A program made the position numbers and the translations under genes. Shown here piece by piece: positions 36,744 through 50,276 of a stretch of DNA of 64,000 nucleotides. The notes under the pieces were generated by a model that was not told where the DNA came from, searched no databases, and saw only the letters and a program-made list of their open reading frames with translations. The DNA is from Auanema rhodensis (Eukaryota > Nematoda > Chromadorea > Rhabditida > Rhabditidae). Position 1 is the first letter of the stretch, and each line of letters starts with the position of its first letter. The DNA lies in NCBI GenBank assembly GCA_964057225.1, contig OZ059894.1, positions 5,332,001 through 5,396,000 on the forward strand, written 5' to 3'.

Positions 36744-39700
36744 ATGCTAATTAAGTGTACACATGATGTGCACTTGGTATGTAACTCGCTTCACGTCAAT
36801 GATAAAGAGATGCGGTTTTCAAAATTAGATTCCTCATGTCCATATAAGTCTAAAAACGAATTTTTATTGATATTGATGCATGGTAACCATGACTTCGAAA
36901 TTTACGTGAACTTTAATTTATGCTTATTAAGTGTACACATGATGTGCGCTTGGTACGTAACTCGCTTCACGTGAAAGATAAAGAGATGCGGTTTTCAAAA
37001 TTAGATTCCCCATGTCCATATTAGTCTAAAAACAAATTTTTATTAATATTGGTGCATGGTAACCATGACTTTATAATTTACGTGAACTTTAATTTATGCT
37101 AATTAAGTGTACACATGATGTGCGCTTGGTACGTAACTCGCTTCACATGAAAGATAAAGAGATGCGGTTTTCAAAATTAGATTCCCCATGTCCATATTAG
37201 TCTAAAAACAAATTTGTATTGATATTGGTGGATGGTAACCATGACTTTGAAATTTACGTGAACTTCAATTTATGCTAATTAAGTGTACACGTGATGTGCC
37301 CTTGGTATGTAACTCGCTTCACGTGAAAGATAAAGAGATGCGGTTTTCAAAATTAGATTCCCCATGTCCATATTAGTCTAAAAACAAATTTTTGTTGATA
37401 TTGGTGGATGGTAACCATGACTTTCAAATTTACGTGAACTTTCATTTATGCTAATTAAGTGTACACATGATGTGCACTTGGTATGTAACTCGCTTCACGT
37501 GAAAGATAAAGAGATGCGGTTTTCAAAATAGATTCCCCATTTCCATATTAGTCTAAAAACAAATTTTTATTGATATTGGTGCATGGCAACCATGACTTTA
37601 AAATTTACGTGAACTTTAATTTATGCTAATTAAGTGTACACATGATGTGCACTTGGTATGTAACTCGCTTCACGTCAATGATAAAGAGATGCGGTTTTCA
37701 AAATTAGATTCCTCATGTCCATATAAGTCTAAAAACGAATTTTTATCGATATTGATGCATGGTAACCATGACTTCGAAATTTACGTGAACTTTAATTTAT
37801 GCTTATTAAGTGTACATGTGATGTGCACTTGGTATGTAACTCGCTTCACGTCAAAGATAAAGAGATGCGGTTTTCAAAATAAGATTCCCCATGTCCATAT
37901 TAGTCTAAAAACAAATTTTTATTAATATTGGTGCATGGTAACCATGACTTTGAAATTTACGTGAACTTTAATTTATGCTAATTAAGTATACACGTGATGT
38001 GCACTTGGTATGTAACTCGTTTCACGTGAAAGATGAAGAGATGCGGTTTTCAAAATTAGATTCCCCATGTCCATATTAGTCTAAAAACAAATTTTTGTTG
38101 ATATTGGTGGATGGTAACCATGACTTTGAAATTTACGTGAACTTTAATTTATGCTAATTAAGTGTACACGTGATGTGCACTTGGTATGTAACTAGCTTCA
38201 CGTGAAAGATGAAGAGATGCGGTTTTCAAAATTAGATTCCCCATGTCCATATTAGTCTAAAAACAAATTTTTGTTGATATTGGTGGATGGTAACCATGAC
38301 TTTGAAATTTACGTGAACTTTAATTTATGCTAAATAAGTGTACACATGATGTGCACTTGGTATGTAACTCGCTTCACGTCAATGATAAAGAGATGCGGTT
38401 TTCAAAATTAGATTCCTCATGTCCATATAAGTCTTAAAACAAATTTTTATTGATATTGGTGCATGGTAACCATGACTTTGAAATTTACGTGAACTTTAAT
38501 TTATGCTAATTAAGTGTACACGTGATGTGCACTTGGTATGTAACTCGCTTCACGTGGAAGATGAAGAGATGCGGTTTTCAAAATTAGATTCCTCATGTCC
38601 ATATTAGTCTAAAAACAAATTTTTGTTGATATTGGTGGATGGTAACCATGACTTTGAAATTTACGTGAACTTTAATTTATGCTAATTAAGTGTACACGTG
38701 ATGTGCACTTGGTATGTAACTAGCTTCACGTGAAAGATGAAGAGATGCGGTTTTCAAAATTAGATTCCCCATGTCCATATTAGTCTAAAAACAAATTTTT
38801 GTTGATATTGGTGGATGGTAACCATGACTTTCAAATTTACGTGAACTTCAATTTATGCTAATTAAGTGTACACGTGATGTGCACTTGGTATGTAACTTGC
38901 TTCACGTGGAAGATAAAGGGATGCGGTTTTCAAAATTACATTCCCCATGTCCATAATAGTCTAAACACAAATTTTTATTGATATTGGTGCATGGTAACCA
39001 TGACTTTAAATTTTACGTGAACTTTAATTTATGCTAATTAAGTGTACACATGATGTGCACATGGTATGTAACTCGCTTCACGTGAAAGATAAAGAGATGC
39101 GGTTTTCAAAATAGATTCCCCATTTCCATATTAGTCTAAAAACAAATTTTTATTGATATTGGTGCATGGCAACCATGACTTTAAAATTTACGTGAACTTT
39201 AATTTATGCTAATTAAGTGTACACATGATGTGCACTTGGTATGTAACTCGCTTCACGTCAAAGATAAAGAGATGCGGTTTTCAAAGTTAGATTCCCCATG
39301 TCCATATTAGTCTAAAAACAAATTTTTATTAATATTGGTGCATGGTAACCATGACTTTGAAATTTACGTGAACTTTAATTTATGCTAATTAAGTGTACAC
39401 ATGATGTGCACTTGGTACGTAACTCGCTTCACGTGAAAGATAAAGAGATGCGGTTTTCAAAATTAGATTCCTCATGTCCATATAAGTCTAGAAACAATTT
39501 TTATTAATATTGGTGCATGGTAACCATGACTTTGAAATTTACGTGAACTTTAATTTATGCTAAATAAGTGTACACGTGATGTGCACTTGGTATGTAACTC
39601 GCTTCACGTGGAAGATAAAGGGATGCGGTTTTCAAAATTACATTCCCCATGTCCATAATAGTCTAAACACAAATTTTTATTGATATTGGTGCATGGTAAC

Positions 39701-41137
39701 CATGACTTTAAATTTTACGTGAACTTTAATTTATGCTAATTAAGTGTACACATGATGTGCACATGGTATGTAACTCGCTTCACGTGAAAGATAAAGAGAT
39801 GCGGTTTTCAAAATAAATTCCCCATTTCCATATTAGTCTAAAAACAAATTTTTATTGATATTGGTGCATGGCAACCATGACTTTAAAATTTACGTGAACT
39901 TCAATTTATGCTAATTAAGTGTACACATGATGTGCACTTGGTATGTAACTCGCTTCACGTCAAAGATAAAGAGATGCGGTTTTCAAAGTTAGATTCCCCA
40001 TGTCCATATTAGTCTAAAAACAAATTTTTATTAATATTGGTGCTTGGTAACCATGACTTTGAAATTTACGTGAACTTTAATTTATGCTAATTAAGTGTAC
40101 ACATGATGTGCGCTTGGTACGTAACTTGCTTCACGTGAAAGATAAAGAGATGCGGTTTTCAAAATTAGATTCCCCATGTCCATATTAGTCTAAAAACAAA
40201 TTTTTATTAATATTGGTGCATGGTAACCATGACTTTGAAATTTACGTGAACTTTAATTTATGCTAATTAAGTGTACACATGATGTGCGCTTGGTACGTAA
40301 CTCGCTTCACGTGAAAGATAAAGAGATGCGGTTTTCAAAATTAGATTCCCCATGTCCATATTAGTCTGAAAACAAATTTTTATTAATATTGGTGCATGGT
40401 AACCATGACTTTGAAATTTACGTGAACTTTAATTTATGCTAATTAAGTGTACACGTGATGTGCACTTGGTATGTAACTCGCTTCACGTGGAAGATGAAGA
40501 GATGCGGTTTTCAAAATTAGATTCCTCATGTCCATATTAGTCTAAAAACAAATTTTTGTTGATATTGGTGGATGGTAACCATGACTTTGAAATTTACGTG
40601 AACTTTAATTTATGCTAATTAAGTGTACACGTGATGTGCACTTGGTATGTAACTAGCTTCACGTGAAAGATGAAGAGATGCGGTTTTCAAAATTAGATTC
40701 CCCATGTCCATATTAGTCTAAAAACAAATTTTTGTTGATATTGGTGGATGGTAACCATGACTTTCAAATTTACGTGAACTTCAATTTATGCTAATTAAGT
40801 GTACACGTGATGTGCCCTTGGTATGTAACTCGCTTCACGTGAAAGATAAAGAGATGCGGTTTTCAAAATAGATTCCCCATTTCCATATTAGTCTAAAAAC
40901 AAATTTTTATTGATATTGGTGCATGGCAACCATGACTTTAAAATTTACGTGAACTTTCATTTATGCTAATTAAGTGTACACATGATGTGCACTTGGTATG
41001 TAACTCGCTTCACGTGAAAGATAAAGAGATGCGGTTTTCAAAATAGATTCCCCATTTCCATATTAGTCTAAAAACAAATTTTTATTGATATTGGTGCATG
41101 GCAACCATGACTTTAAAATTTACGTGAACTTTAATTT
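36744..41137 (+). repeat. Rearranged 17-mer derivative, 25 monomers, 4394 bp
   Basis: Begins as the 17-mer (u1-u5, a-b-c-d to about 38326), with 'gactttataattt' private at about 37070. It then departs: a 'gctaaataag' monomer with 'agtcttaaaac' (38327), u13- and u14-like monomers, a u15/u8 chimera (38855), u9, u10, a u11/u7 chimera (39382, one base short), a second u8-u9-u10 series (39557, 39733, 39908), then u11-u16. The u8-u9-u10 series is thus present twice. Confidence 0.75.
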
Positions 41138-42895
41138 ATGCTAATTAAGTGTACACATGATGTGCACTTGGTATGTAACTCGCTTCACGTCAATGATAAA
41201 GAGATGCGGTTTTCAAAATTAGATTCCTCATGTCCATATAAGTCTAAAAACGAATTTTTATTGATATTGATGCATGGTAACCATGACTTCGAAATTTACG
41301 TGAACTTTAATTTATGCTTATTAAGTGTACACATGATGTGCGCTTGGTACGTAACTCGCTTCACATGAAAGATAAAGAGATGCGGTTTTCAAAATTAGAT
41401 TCCCCATGTCCATATTAGTCTAAAAACAAATTTGTATTGATATTGGTGGATGGTAACCATGACTTTGAAATTTACGTGAACTTCAATTTATGCTAATTAA
41501 GTGTACACGTGATGTGCCCTTGGTATGTAACTCGCTTCACGTGAAAGATAAAGAGATGCGGTTTTCAAAATTAGATTCCCCATGTCCATATTAGTCTTAA
41601 AACAAATTTTTGTTGATATTGGTGGATGGTAACCATGACTTTCAAATTTACGTGAACTTTCATTTATGCTAATTAAGTGTACACATGATGTGCGCTTGGT
41701 ACGTAACTCGCTTCACATGAAAGATAAAGAGATGCGGTTTTCAAAATTAGATTCCCCATGTCCATATTAGTCTAAAAACAAATTTGTATTGATATTGGTG
41801 GATGGTAACCATGACTTTGAAATTTACGTGAACTTCAATTTATGCTAATTAAGTGTACACGTGATGTGCCCTTGGTATGTAACTCGCTTCACGTGAAAGA
41901 TAAAGAGATGCGGTTTTCAAAATTAGATTCCCCATGTCCATATTAGTCTAAAAACAAATTTTTGTTGATATTGGTGGATGGTAACCATGACTTTCAAATT
42001 TACGTGAACTTTCATTTATGCTAATTAAGTGTACACATGATGTGCACTTGGTATGTAACTCGCTTCACGTGAAAGATAAAGAGATGCGGTTTTCAAAATA
42101 GATTCCCCATTTCCATATTAGTCTAAAAACAAATTTTTATTGATATTGGTGCATGGCAACCATGACTTTAAAATTTACGTGAACTTTAATTTATGCTAAT
42201 TAAGTGTACACATGATGTGCACTTGGTATGTAACTCGCTTCACGTCAATGATAAAGAGATGCGGTTTTCAAAATTAGATTCCTCATGTCCATATAAGTCT
42301 AAAAACGAATTTTTATCGATATTGATGCATGGTAACCATGACTTCGAAATTTACGTGAACTTTAATTTATGCTTATTAAGTGTACATGTGATGTGCACTT
42401 GGTATGTAACTCGCTTCACGTCAAAGATAAAGAGATGCGGTTTTCAAAATAAGATTCCCCATGTCCATATTAGTCTAAAAACAAATTTTTATTAATATTG
42501 GTGCATGGTAACCATGACTTTGAAATTTACGTGAACTTTAATTTATGCTAATTAAGTATACACGTGATGTGCACTTGGTATGTAACTCGTTTCACGTGAA
42601 AGATGAAGAGATGCGGTTTTCAAAATTAGATTCCCCATGTCCATATTAGTCTAAAAACAAATTTTTGTTGATATTGGTGGATGGTAACCATGACTTTGAA
42701 ATTTACGTGAACTTTAATTTATGCTAATTAAGTGTACACGTGATGTGCACTTGGTATGTAACTAGCTTCACGTGAAAGATGAAGAGATGCGGTTTTCAAA
42801 ATTAGATTCCCCATGTCCATATTAGTCTAAAAACAACTTTTGTTGATATTGGTGGATGGTAACCATGACTTTCAAATTTACGTGAACTTTAATTT
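41138..42895 (+). repeat. u1, tandem dimer of u3/u4 type, then cassette a-b-c-d
   Basis: u1 at 41138. The monomer at 41314 fuses u2 ('tgcttattaag') with u3 ('cacatgaaag', 'tttgtattg'), and u4 is at 41490. A second dimer follows at 41666 (u5 start 'catttatgc' fused to u3) and 41842 (u4). Then come u5 (42018) and a-b-c-d (42193, 42369, 42545, 42721). The dimer period is 352 bp. The first u4 has a private 'gtcttaaaac' (about 41595). Confidence 0.82.
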
Positions 42896-44826
42896 ATGCT
42901 AATTAAGTGTACACATGATGTGCACTTGGTATGTAACTCGCTTCACGTGAAAGATAAAGAGATGCGGTTTTCAAAATAGATTCCCCATTTCCATATTAGT
43001 CTAAAAACAAATTTTTATTGATATTGGTGCATGGCAACCATGACTTTAAAATTTACGTGAACTTTAATTTATGCTAATTAAGTGTACACATGATGTGCAC
43101 TTGGTATGTAACTCGCTTCACGTCAATGATAAAGAGATGCGGTTTTCAAAATTAGATTCCTCATGTCCATATAAGTCTAAAAACGAATTTTTATTGATAT
43201 TGATGCATGGTAACCATGACTTCGAAAATTACGTGAACTTTAATTTATGCTTATTAAGTGTACATGTGATGTGCACTTGGTATGTAACTCGCTTCACGTC
43301 AAAGATAAAGAGATGCGGTTTTCAAAATTAGATTCCCCATGTCCATATTAGTCTAAAAACAAATTTTTATTGATATTGGTGCATGGTAACCATGACTTTG
43401 AAATTTACGTGAACTTTAATTTATGCTAATTAAGTGTACACGTGATGTGCACTTGGTATGTAACTCGCTTCACGTGGAAGATGAAGAGATGCGGTTTTCA
43501 AAATTAGATTTCTCATGTCCATATTAGTCTAAAAACAAATTTTTGTTGATATTGGTGGATGGTAACCATGACTTTGAAATTTACGTGAACTTTAATTTAT
43601 GCTAATTAAGTGTACACGTGATGTGCACTTGGTATGTAACTAGCTTCACGTGAAAGATGAAGAGATGCGGTTTTCAAAATTAGATTCCCCATGTCCATAT
43701 TAGTCTAAAAACAAATTTTTGTTGATATTGGTGGATGGTAACCATGACTTTCAAATTTACGTGAACTTCAATTTATGCTAATTAAGTGTACACGTGATGT
43801 GCCCTTGGTATGTAACTCGCTTCACGTGAAAGATAAAGAGATGCGGTTTTCAAAATAGATTCCCCATTTCCATATTAGTCTAAAAACAAATTTTTATTGA
43901 TATTGGTGCATGGCAACCATGACTTTAAAATTTACGTGAACTTTCATTTATGCTAATTAAGTGTACACATGATGTGCACTTGGTATGTAACTCGCTTCAC
44001 GTGAAAGATAAAGAGATGCGGTTTTCAAAATAGATTCCCCATTTCCATATTAGTCTAAAAACAAATTTTTATTGATATTGGTGCATGGCAACCATGACTT
44101 TAAAATTTACGTGAACTTTAATTTATGCTAATTAAGTGTACACATGATGTGCACTTGGTATGTAACTCGCTTCACGTCAATGATAAAGAGATGCGGTTTT
44201 CAAAATTAGATTCCCCATATCCATATTAGTCTAAAAACAAATTTGTATTGATATTGGTGCATGGTAACCATGACTTTGAAATTTACGTGAACTTTAATTT
44301 ATGCTTATTAAGTGTACATGTGATGTGCACTTGGTATGTAACTCGCTTCACGTGGAAGATGAAGAGATGCGGTTTTCAAAATTAGATTCCTCATGTCCAT
44401 ATTAGTCTAAAAACAAATTTTTGTTGATATTGGTGCATGGTAACCATGACTTTGAAATTTACGTGAACTTTAATTTATGCTAATTAAGTGTACACGTGAT
44501 GTGCCCTTGGTATGTAACTCGCTTCACGTGAAAGATAAAGAGATGCGGTTTTCAAAATAGATTCCCCATTTCCATATTAGTCTAAAAACAAATTTTTATT
44601 GATATTGGTGCATGGCAACCATGACTTTAAAATTTACGTGAACTTTCATTTATGCTAATTAAGTGTACACATGATGTGCACTTGGTATGTAACTCGCTTC
44701 ACGTGAAAGATAAAGAGATGCGGTTTTCAAAATAGATTCCCCATTTCCATATTAGTCTAAAAACAAATTTTTATTGATATTGGTGCATGGCAACCATGAC
44801 TTTAAAATTTACGTGAACTTTAATTT
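42896..44826 (+). repeat. Eleven monomers matching 11618-13548
   Basis: Monomer types from 42896 onward follow those at 11618-13548 one for one (offset 31,278 bp), including the 'ccatatcc' monomer at 44125 and the 'tgcttattaag'/'ggaagatgaag' monomer after it. Differences include 'cgaaaattacg' near 43224, 'gatttctcatg' near 43508, and 'ctcgcttcacg' here against 'ctcccttcacg' there. Confidence 0.78.
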
Positions 44827-46761
44827 ATGCTAATTAAGTGTACACATGATGTGTACTTGGTATGTAACTCGCTTCACGTCAATGATAAAGAGATGCGGTT
44901 TTCAAAATTAGATTCCTCATGTCCATATAAGTCTAGAAACGAATTTTTATTGATATTGATGCATGGTAACCATGACTTCGAAATTTACGTGAACTTTAAT
45001 TTATGCTTATTAAGTGTACATGTGATATGCACTTGGTATGTAACTCGCTTCACGTCAAAGATAAAGAGATGCGGTTTTCAAAATTAGATTCCCCATGTCC
45101 ATATTAGTCTAAAAACAAATTTTTATTGATATTGGTGCATGGTAACCATGACTTTGAAATTTACGTGAACTTTAATTTATGCTTATTAAGTGTACACATG
45201 ATGTGCACTTGGTATGTAACTCGCTTCACGTCAAAGATAAAGAGATGCGGTTTTCAAAATTAGATTCCCCATGTCCATATTAGTCTAAAAACAAATTTTT
45301 ATTGATATTGGTGCATGGTAACCATGACTTTGAAATTTACGTGAACTTTAATTTATGCTAATTAAGTGTACACGTGATGTGCACTTGGTATGTATCTCGC
45401 TTCACGTGAAAGATGAAGAGATGCGGTTTTCAAAATTAGATTCCCCATGTTCATATTAGTCTAAAAACAAATTTTTATTGATATTGGTGCATGGCAACCA
45501 TGACTTTAAAATTTACGTGAACTTTAATTTATGCTAATTAAGTGTACACATGATGTGCACTTGGTATGTAACTCGCTTCACGTCAAAGATAAAGAGATGC
45601 GGTTTTCAAAATAGATTCCCCATTTCCATATTAGTCTAAAAACAAATTTTTATTGATATTGGTGCATGGCAACCATGACTTTAAAATTTACGTGAACTTT
45701 AATTTATGCTAATTAAGTGTACACATGATGTGCACTTGGTATGTAACTCGCTTCACGTCAAAGATAAAGAGATGCGGTTTTCAAAGTTAGATTCCCCATG
45801 TCCATATTAGTCTAAAAAGAAATTTTTATTAATATTGGTGCATGGTAACCATGACTTTGAAATTTACGTGAACTTTAATTTATGCTAATTAAGTGTACAC
45901 ATGATGTGCACTTGGTATGTAACTCGCTTCACGTCAAAGATAAAGAGATGCGGTTTTCAAAGTTAGATTCCCCATGTCCATATTAGTCTAAAAACAAATT
46001 TTTATTAATATTGGTGCATGGTAACCATGACTTTGAAATTTACGTGAACTTTAATTTATGCTAATTAAGTGTACACATGATGTGCACTTGGTATGTAACT
46101 CGCTTCACGTCAAAGATAAAGAGATGCGGTTTTCAAAGTTAGATTCCCCATGTCCATATTAGTCTAAAAACAAATTTTTATTAATATTGGTGCATGGTAA
46201 CCATGACTTTGAAATTTACGTGAACTTTAATTTATGCTAACTAAGTGTACACATGATGTGCGCTTGGTACGTAACTCGCTTCACGTGAAAGATAAAGAGA
46301 TGCGGTTTTCAAAATTAGATTCCCCATGTCCATATTAGTCTAAAAACAAATTTTTATTAATATTGGTGCATGGTAACCATGACTTTGAAATTTACGTGAA
46401 CTTTAATTTATGCTAATTAAGTGTACACATGATGTGCGCTTGGTACGTAACTCGCTTCACGTGAAAGATAAAGAGATGCGGTTTTCAAAATTAGATTCCC
46501 CATGTTCATATTAGTCTAAAAACAAATTTTTATTAATATTGGTGCATGGTAACCATGACTTTGAAATTTACGTGAACTTTAATTTATGCTAACTAAGTGT
46601 ACACATGATGTGCGCTTGGTACGTAACTCGCTTCACGTGAAAGATGAAGAGATGCGGTTTTCAAAATTAGATTCCCCATGTCCATATTAGTCTAAAAACA
46701 AATTTTTATTGATATTGGTGCATGGCAACCATGACTTTAAAATTTACGTGAACTTTAATTT
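44827..46761 (+). repeat. Eleven monomers with a recent triplet of one type
   Basis: Starts with a 'gtctagaaacg' monomer whose follower has 'gtgatatgc', the founder type for 54317, 59587 and 63452. Monomers at 45706, 45882 and 46058 are almost the same ('gtcaaagat', 'caaagttag', 'ttattaatattgg'), differing by 'aaaaagaaattt' in the first. After them come three 'gcgcttggtacg' monomers, two of them with 'gctaactaag' (46234, 46586). Confidence 0.78.
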
Positions 46762-49700
46762 ATGCTAATTAAGTGTACACATGATGTGCACTTGGTATGT
46801 AACTCGCTTCACGTCAATGATAAAGAGATGCGGTTTTCAAAATTAGATTCCTCATGTCCATATAAGTCTAAAAACGAATTTTTATTGATATTGATGCATG
46901 TTAACCATGACTTCGAAATTTACGTGAACTTTAATTTATGCTTATTAAGTGTACATGTGATGTGCACTTGGTATGTAACTCGCTTCACGTCAAAGATAAA
47001 GAGATGCGGTTTTCAAAATTAGATTCCCCATGTCCATATTAGTCTAAAAACAAATTTTTATTGATATTGGTGCATGGTAACCATGACTTTGAAATTTACG
47101 TGAACTTTAATTTATGCTAATTAAGTGTACACGTGATGTGCACTTGGTATGTAACTCGCTTCACGTGAAAGATGAAGAGATGCGGTTTTCAAAATTAGAT
47201 TCCCCATGTCCATATTAGTCTAAAAACAAATTTTTGTTGATATTGGTGGATGGTAACCATGACTTTGAAATTTACGTGAACTTTAATTTATGCTAATTAA
47301 GTGTACACGTGATGTGCACTTGGTATGTAACTAGCTTCACGTGAAAGATGAAGAGATGCGGTTTTCAAAATTAGATTCCCCATGTCCATATTAGTCTAAA
47401 AACAAATTTTTGTTGATATTGGTGGATGGTAACCATGACTTTCAAATTTACGTGAACTTCAATTTATGCTAATTAAGTGTACACGTGATGTGCCCTTGGT
47501 ATGTAACTCGCTTCACGTCAAAGATAAAGAGATGCGGTTTTCAAAATTAGATTCCCCATGTCCATATTAGTCTGAAAACAAATTTTTATTAATATTGGTG
47601 CATGGTAACCATGACTTTGAAATTTACGTGAACTTTAATTTATGCTAATTAAGTGTACACGTGATGTGCACTTGGTATGTAACTCGCTTCACGTGGAAGA
47701 TGAAGAGATGCGGTTTTCAAAATTAGATTCCTCATGTCCATATTAGTCTAAAAACAAATTTTTGTTGATATTGGTGGATGGTAACCATGACTTTGAAATT
47801 TACGTGAACTTTAATTTATGCTAATTAAGTGTACACGTGATGTGCACTTGGTATGTAACTCGCTTCACGTGAAAGATGAAGAGATGCGGTTTTCAAAATA
47901 GATTCCCCATTTCCATATTAGTCTGAAAACAAATTTTTATTAATATTGGTGCATGGTAACCATGACTTTGAAATTTACGTGAACTTTAATTTATGCTAAT
48001 TAAGTGTACACGTGATGTGCACTTGGTATGTAACTCGCTTCACGTGGAAGATGAAGAGATGCGGTTTTCAAAATTAGATTCCCCATGTCCATATTAGTCT
48101 AAAAACAAATTTTTGTTGATATTGGTGGATGGTAACCATGACTTTGAAATTTACGTGAACTTTAATTTATGCTAATTAAGTGTACACGTGATGTGCACTT
48201 GGTATGTAACTCGCTTCACGTGAAAGATGAAGAGATGCGGTTTTCAAAATAGATTCCCCATTTCCATAATAGTCTAAAAACAAATTTTTATTAATATTGG
48301 TGCATGGTAACCATGACTTTGAAATTTACGTGAACTTTAATTTATGCTAATTAAGTGTGCACGTGATGTGCACTTGGTATGCAACTCGCTTCACGTGAAA
48401 GATGAAGAGATGCGGTTTTCAAAATTAGATTTTTCATGTCCATATTAGTCTAAAAACAAATTTTTGTTGATATTGGTGGATGGTAACCATGACTTTCAAA
48501 TTTACGTGAACTTCAATTTATGCTAATTAAGTGTACACGTGATGTGCCCTTGGTATGTAACTCGCTTCACGTCAAAGATAAAGAGATGCGGTTTTCAAAA
48601 TTAGATTCCCCATGTCCATATTAGTCTAAAAACAAATTTTTATTGATATTGGTGCATGGTAACCATGACTTTGAAATTTACGTGAACTTTAATTTATGCT
48701 AATTAAGTGTACACGTGATGTGCACTTGGTATGTAACTCGCTTCACGTGAAAGATGAAGAGATGCGGTTTTCAAAATTAGATTCCTCATGTCCATATTAG
48801 TCTAAAAACAAATTTTTGTTGATATTGGTGCATGGTAACCATGACTTTGAAATTTACGTGAACTTTAATTTATGCTAATTAAGTGTACACGTGATGTGCC
48901 CTTGGTATGTAACTCGCTTCACGTGAAAGATAAAGAGATGCGGTTTTCAAAATAGATTCCCCATTTCCATATTAGTCTAAAAACAAATTTTTATTGATAT
49001 TGGTGCATGGCAACCATGACTTTAAAATTTACGTGAACTTTCATTTATGCTAATTAAGTGTACACATGATGTGCACTTGGTATGTAACTCGCTTCACGTG
49101 AAAGATAAAGAGATGCGGTTTTCAAAATAGATTCCCCATTTCCATATTAGTCTAAAAACAAATTTTTATTGATATTGGTGCATGGCAACCATGACTTTAA
49201 AATTTACGTGAACTTTAATTTATGCTAATTAAGTGTACACATGATGTGCACTTGGTATGTAACTCGCTTCACGTGGAAGATGAAGAGATGCGGTTTTCAA
49301 AATTAGATTCCTCATGTCCATATTAGTCTAAAAACAAATTTTTGTTGATATTGGTGGATGGTAACCATGACTTTGAAATTTACGTGAACTTTAATTTATG
49401 CTAATTAAGTGTACACGTGATGTGCACTTGGTATGTAACTCGCTTCACGTGAAAGATGAAGAGATGCGGTTTTCAAAATAGATTCCCCATTTCCATATTA
49501 GTCTGAAAACAAATTTTTATTAATATTGGTGCATGGTAACCATGACTTTGAAATTTACGTGAACTTTAATTTATGCTAATTAAGTGTACACGTGATGTGC
49601 ACTTGGTATGTAACTCGCTTCACGTGGAAGATGAAGAGATGCGGTTTTCAAAATTAGATTCCCCATGTCCATATTAGTCTAAAAACAAATTTTTGTTGAT

Positions 49701-50276
49701 ATTGGTGGATGGTAACCATGACTTTGAAATTTACGTGAACTTTAATTTATGCTAATTAAGTGTACACGTGATGTGCACTTGGTATGTAACTCGCTTCACG
49801 TGGAAGATGAAGAGATGCGGTTTTCAAAATTAGATTCCCCATGTCCATATTAGTCTAAAAACAAATTTTTATTAATATTGGTGCATGGTAACCATGACTT
49901 TGAAATTTACGTGAACTTTAATTTATGCTAATTAAGTGTACACATGATGTGCGCTTGGTACGTAACTCGCTTCACGTGAAAGATAAAGAGATGCGGTTTT
50001 CAAAATTAGATTCCCCATGTCCATATTAGTCTAAAAACAAATTTTTATTAATATTGGTGCATGGTAACCATGACTTTGAAATTTACGTGAACTTTAATTT
50101 ATGCTAACTAAGTGTACACATGATGTGCGCTTGGTACGTAACTCGCTTCACGTGAAAGATAAAGAGATGCGGTTTTCAAAATTAGATTCCCCATGTCCAT
50201 ATTAGTCTAAAAACAAATTTTTATTGATATTGGTGCATGGCAACCATGACTTTAAAATTTACGTGAACTTTAATTT
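46762..50276 (+). repeat. Twenty-monomer HOR, 3515 bp, copy 1
   Basis: The monomer at 46762 carries 'catgttaacc' and so does its counterpart 3515 bp later at 50277. A 'agtgtgcacgtg'/'tatgcaactc' monomer (ATG 48344) recurs at 51859, also 3515 bp away. Monomers with 'agtctgaaaac' and 'gtggaagatgaag' dominate the middle. Private changes include 'gattttt' before 'catgtcc' near 48430 and 'ccataatag' near 48265. Confidence 0.83.
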
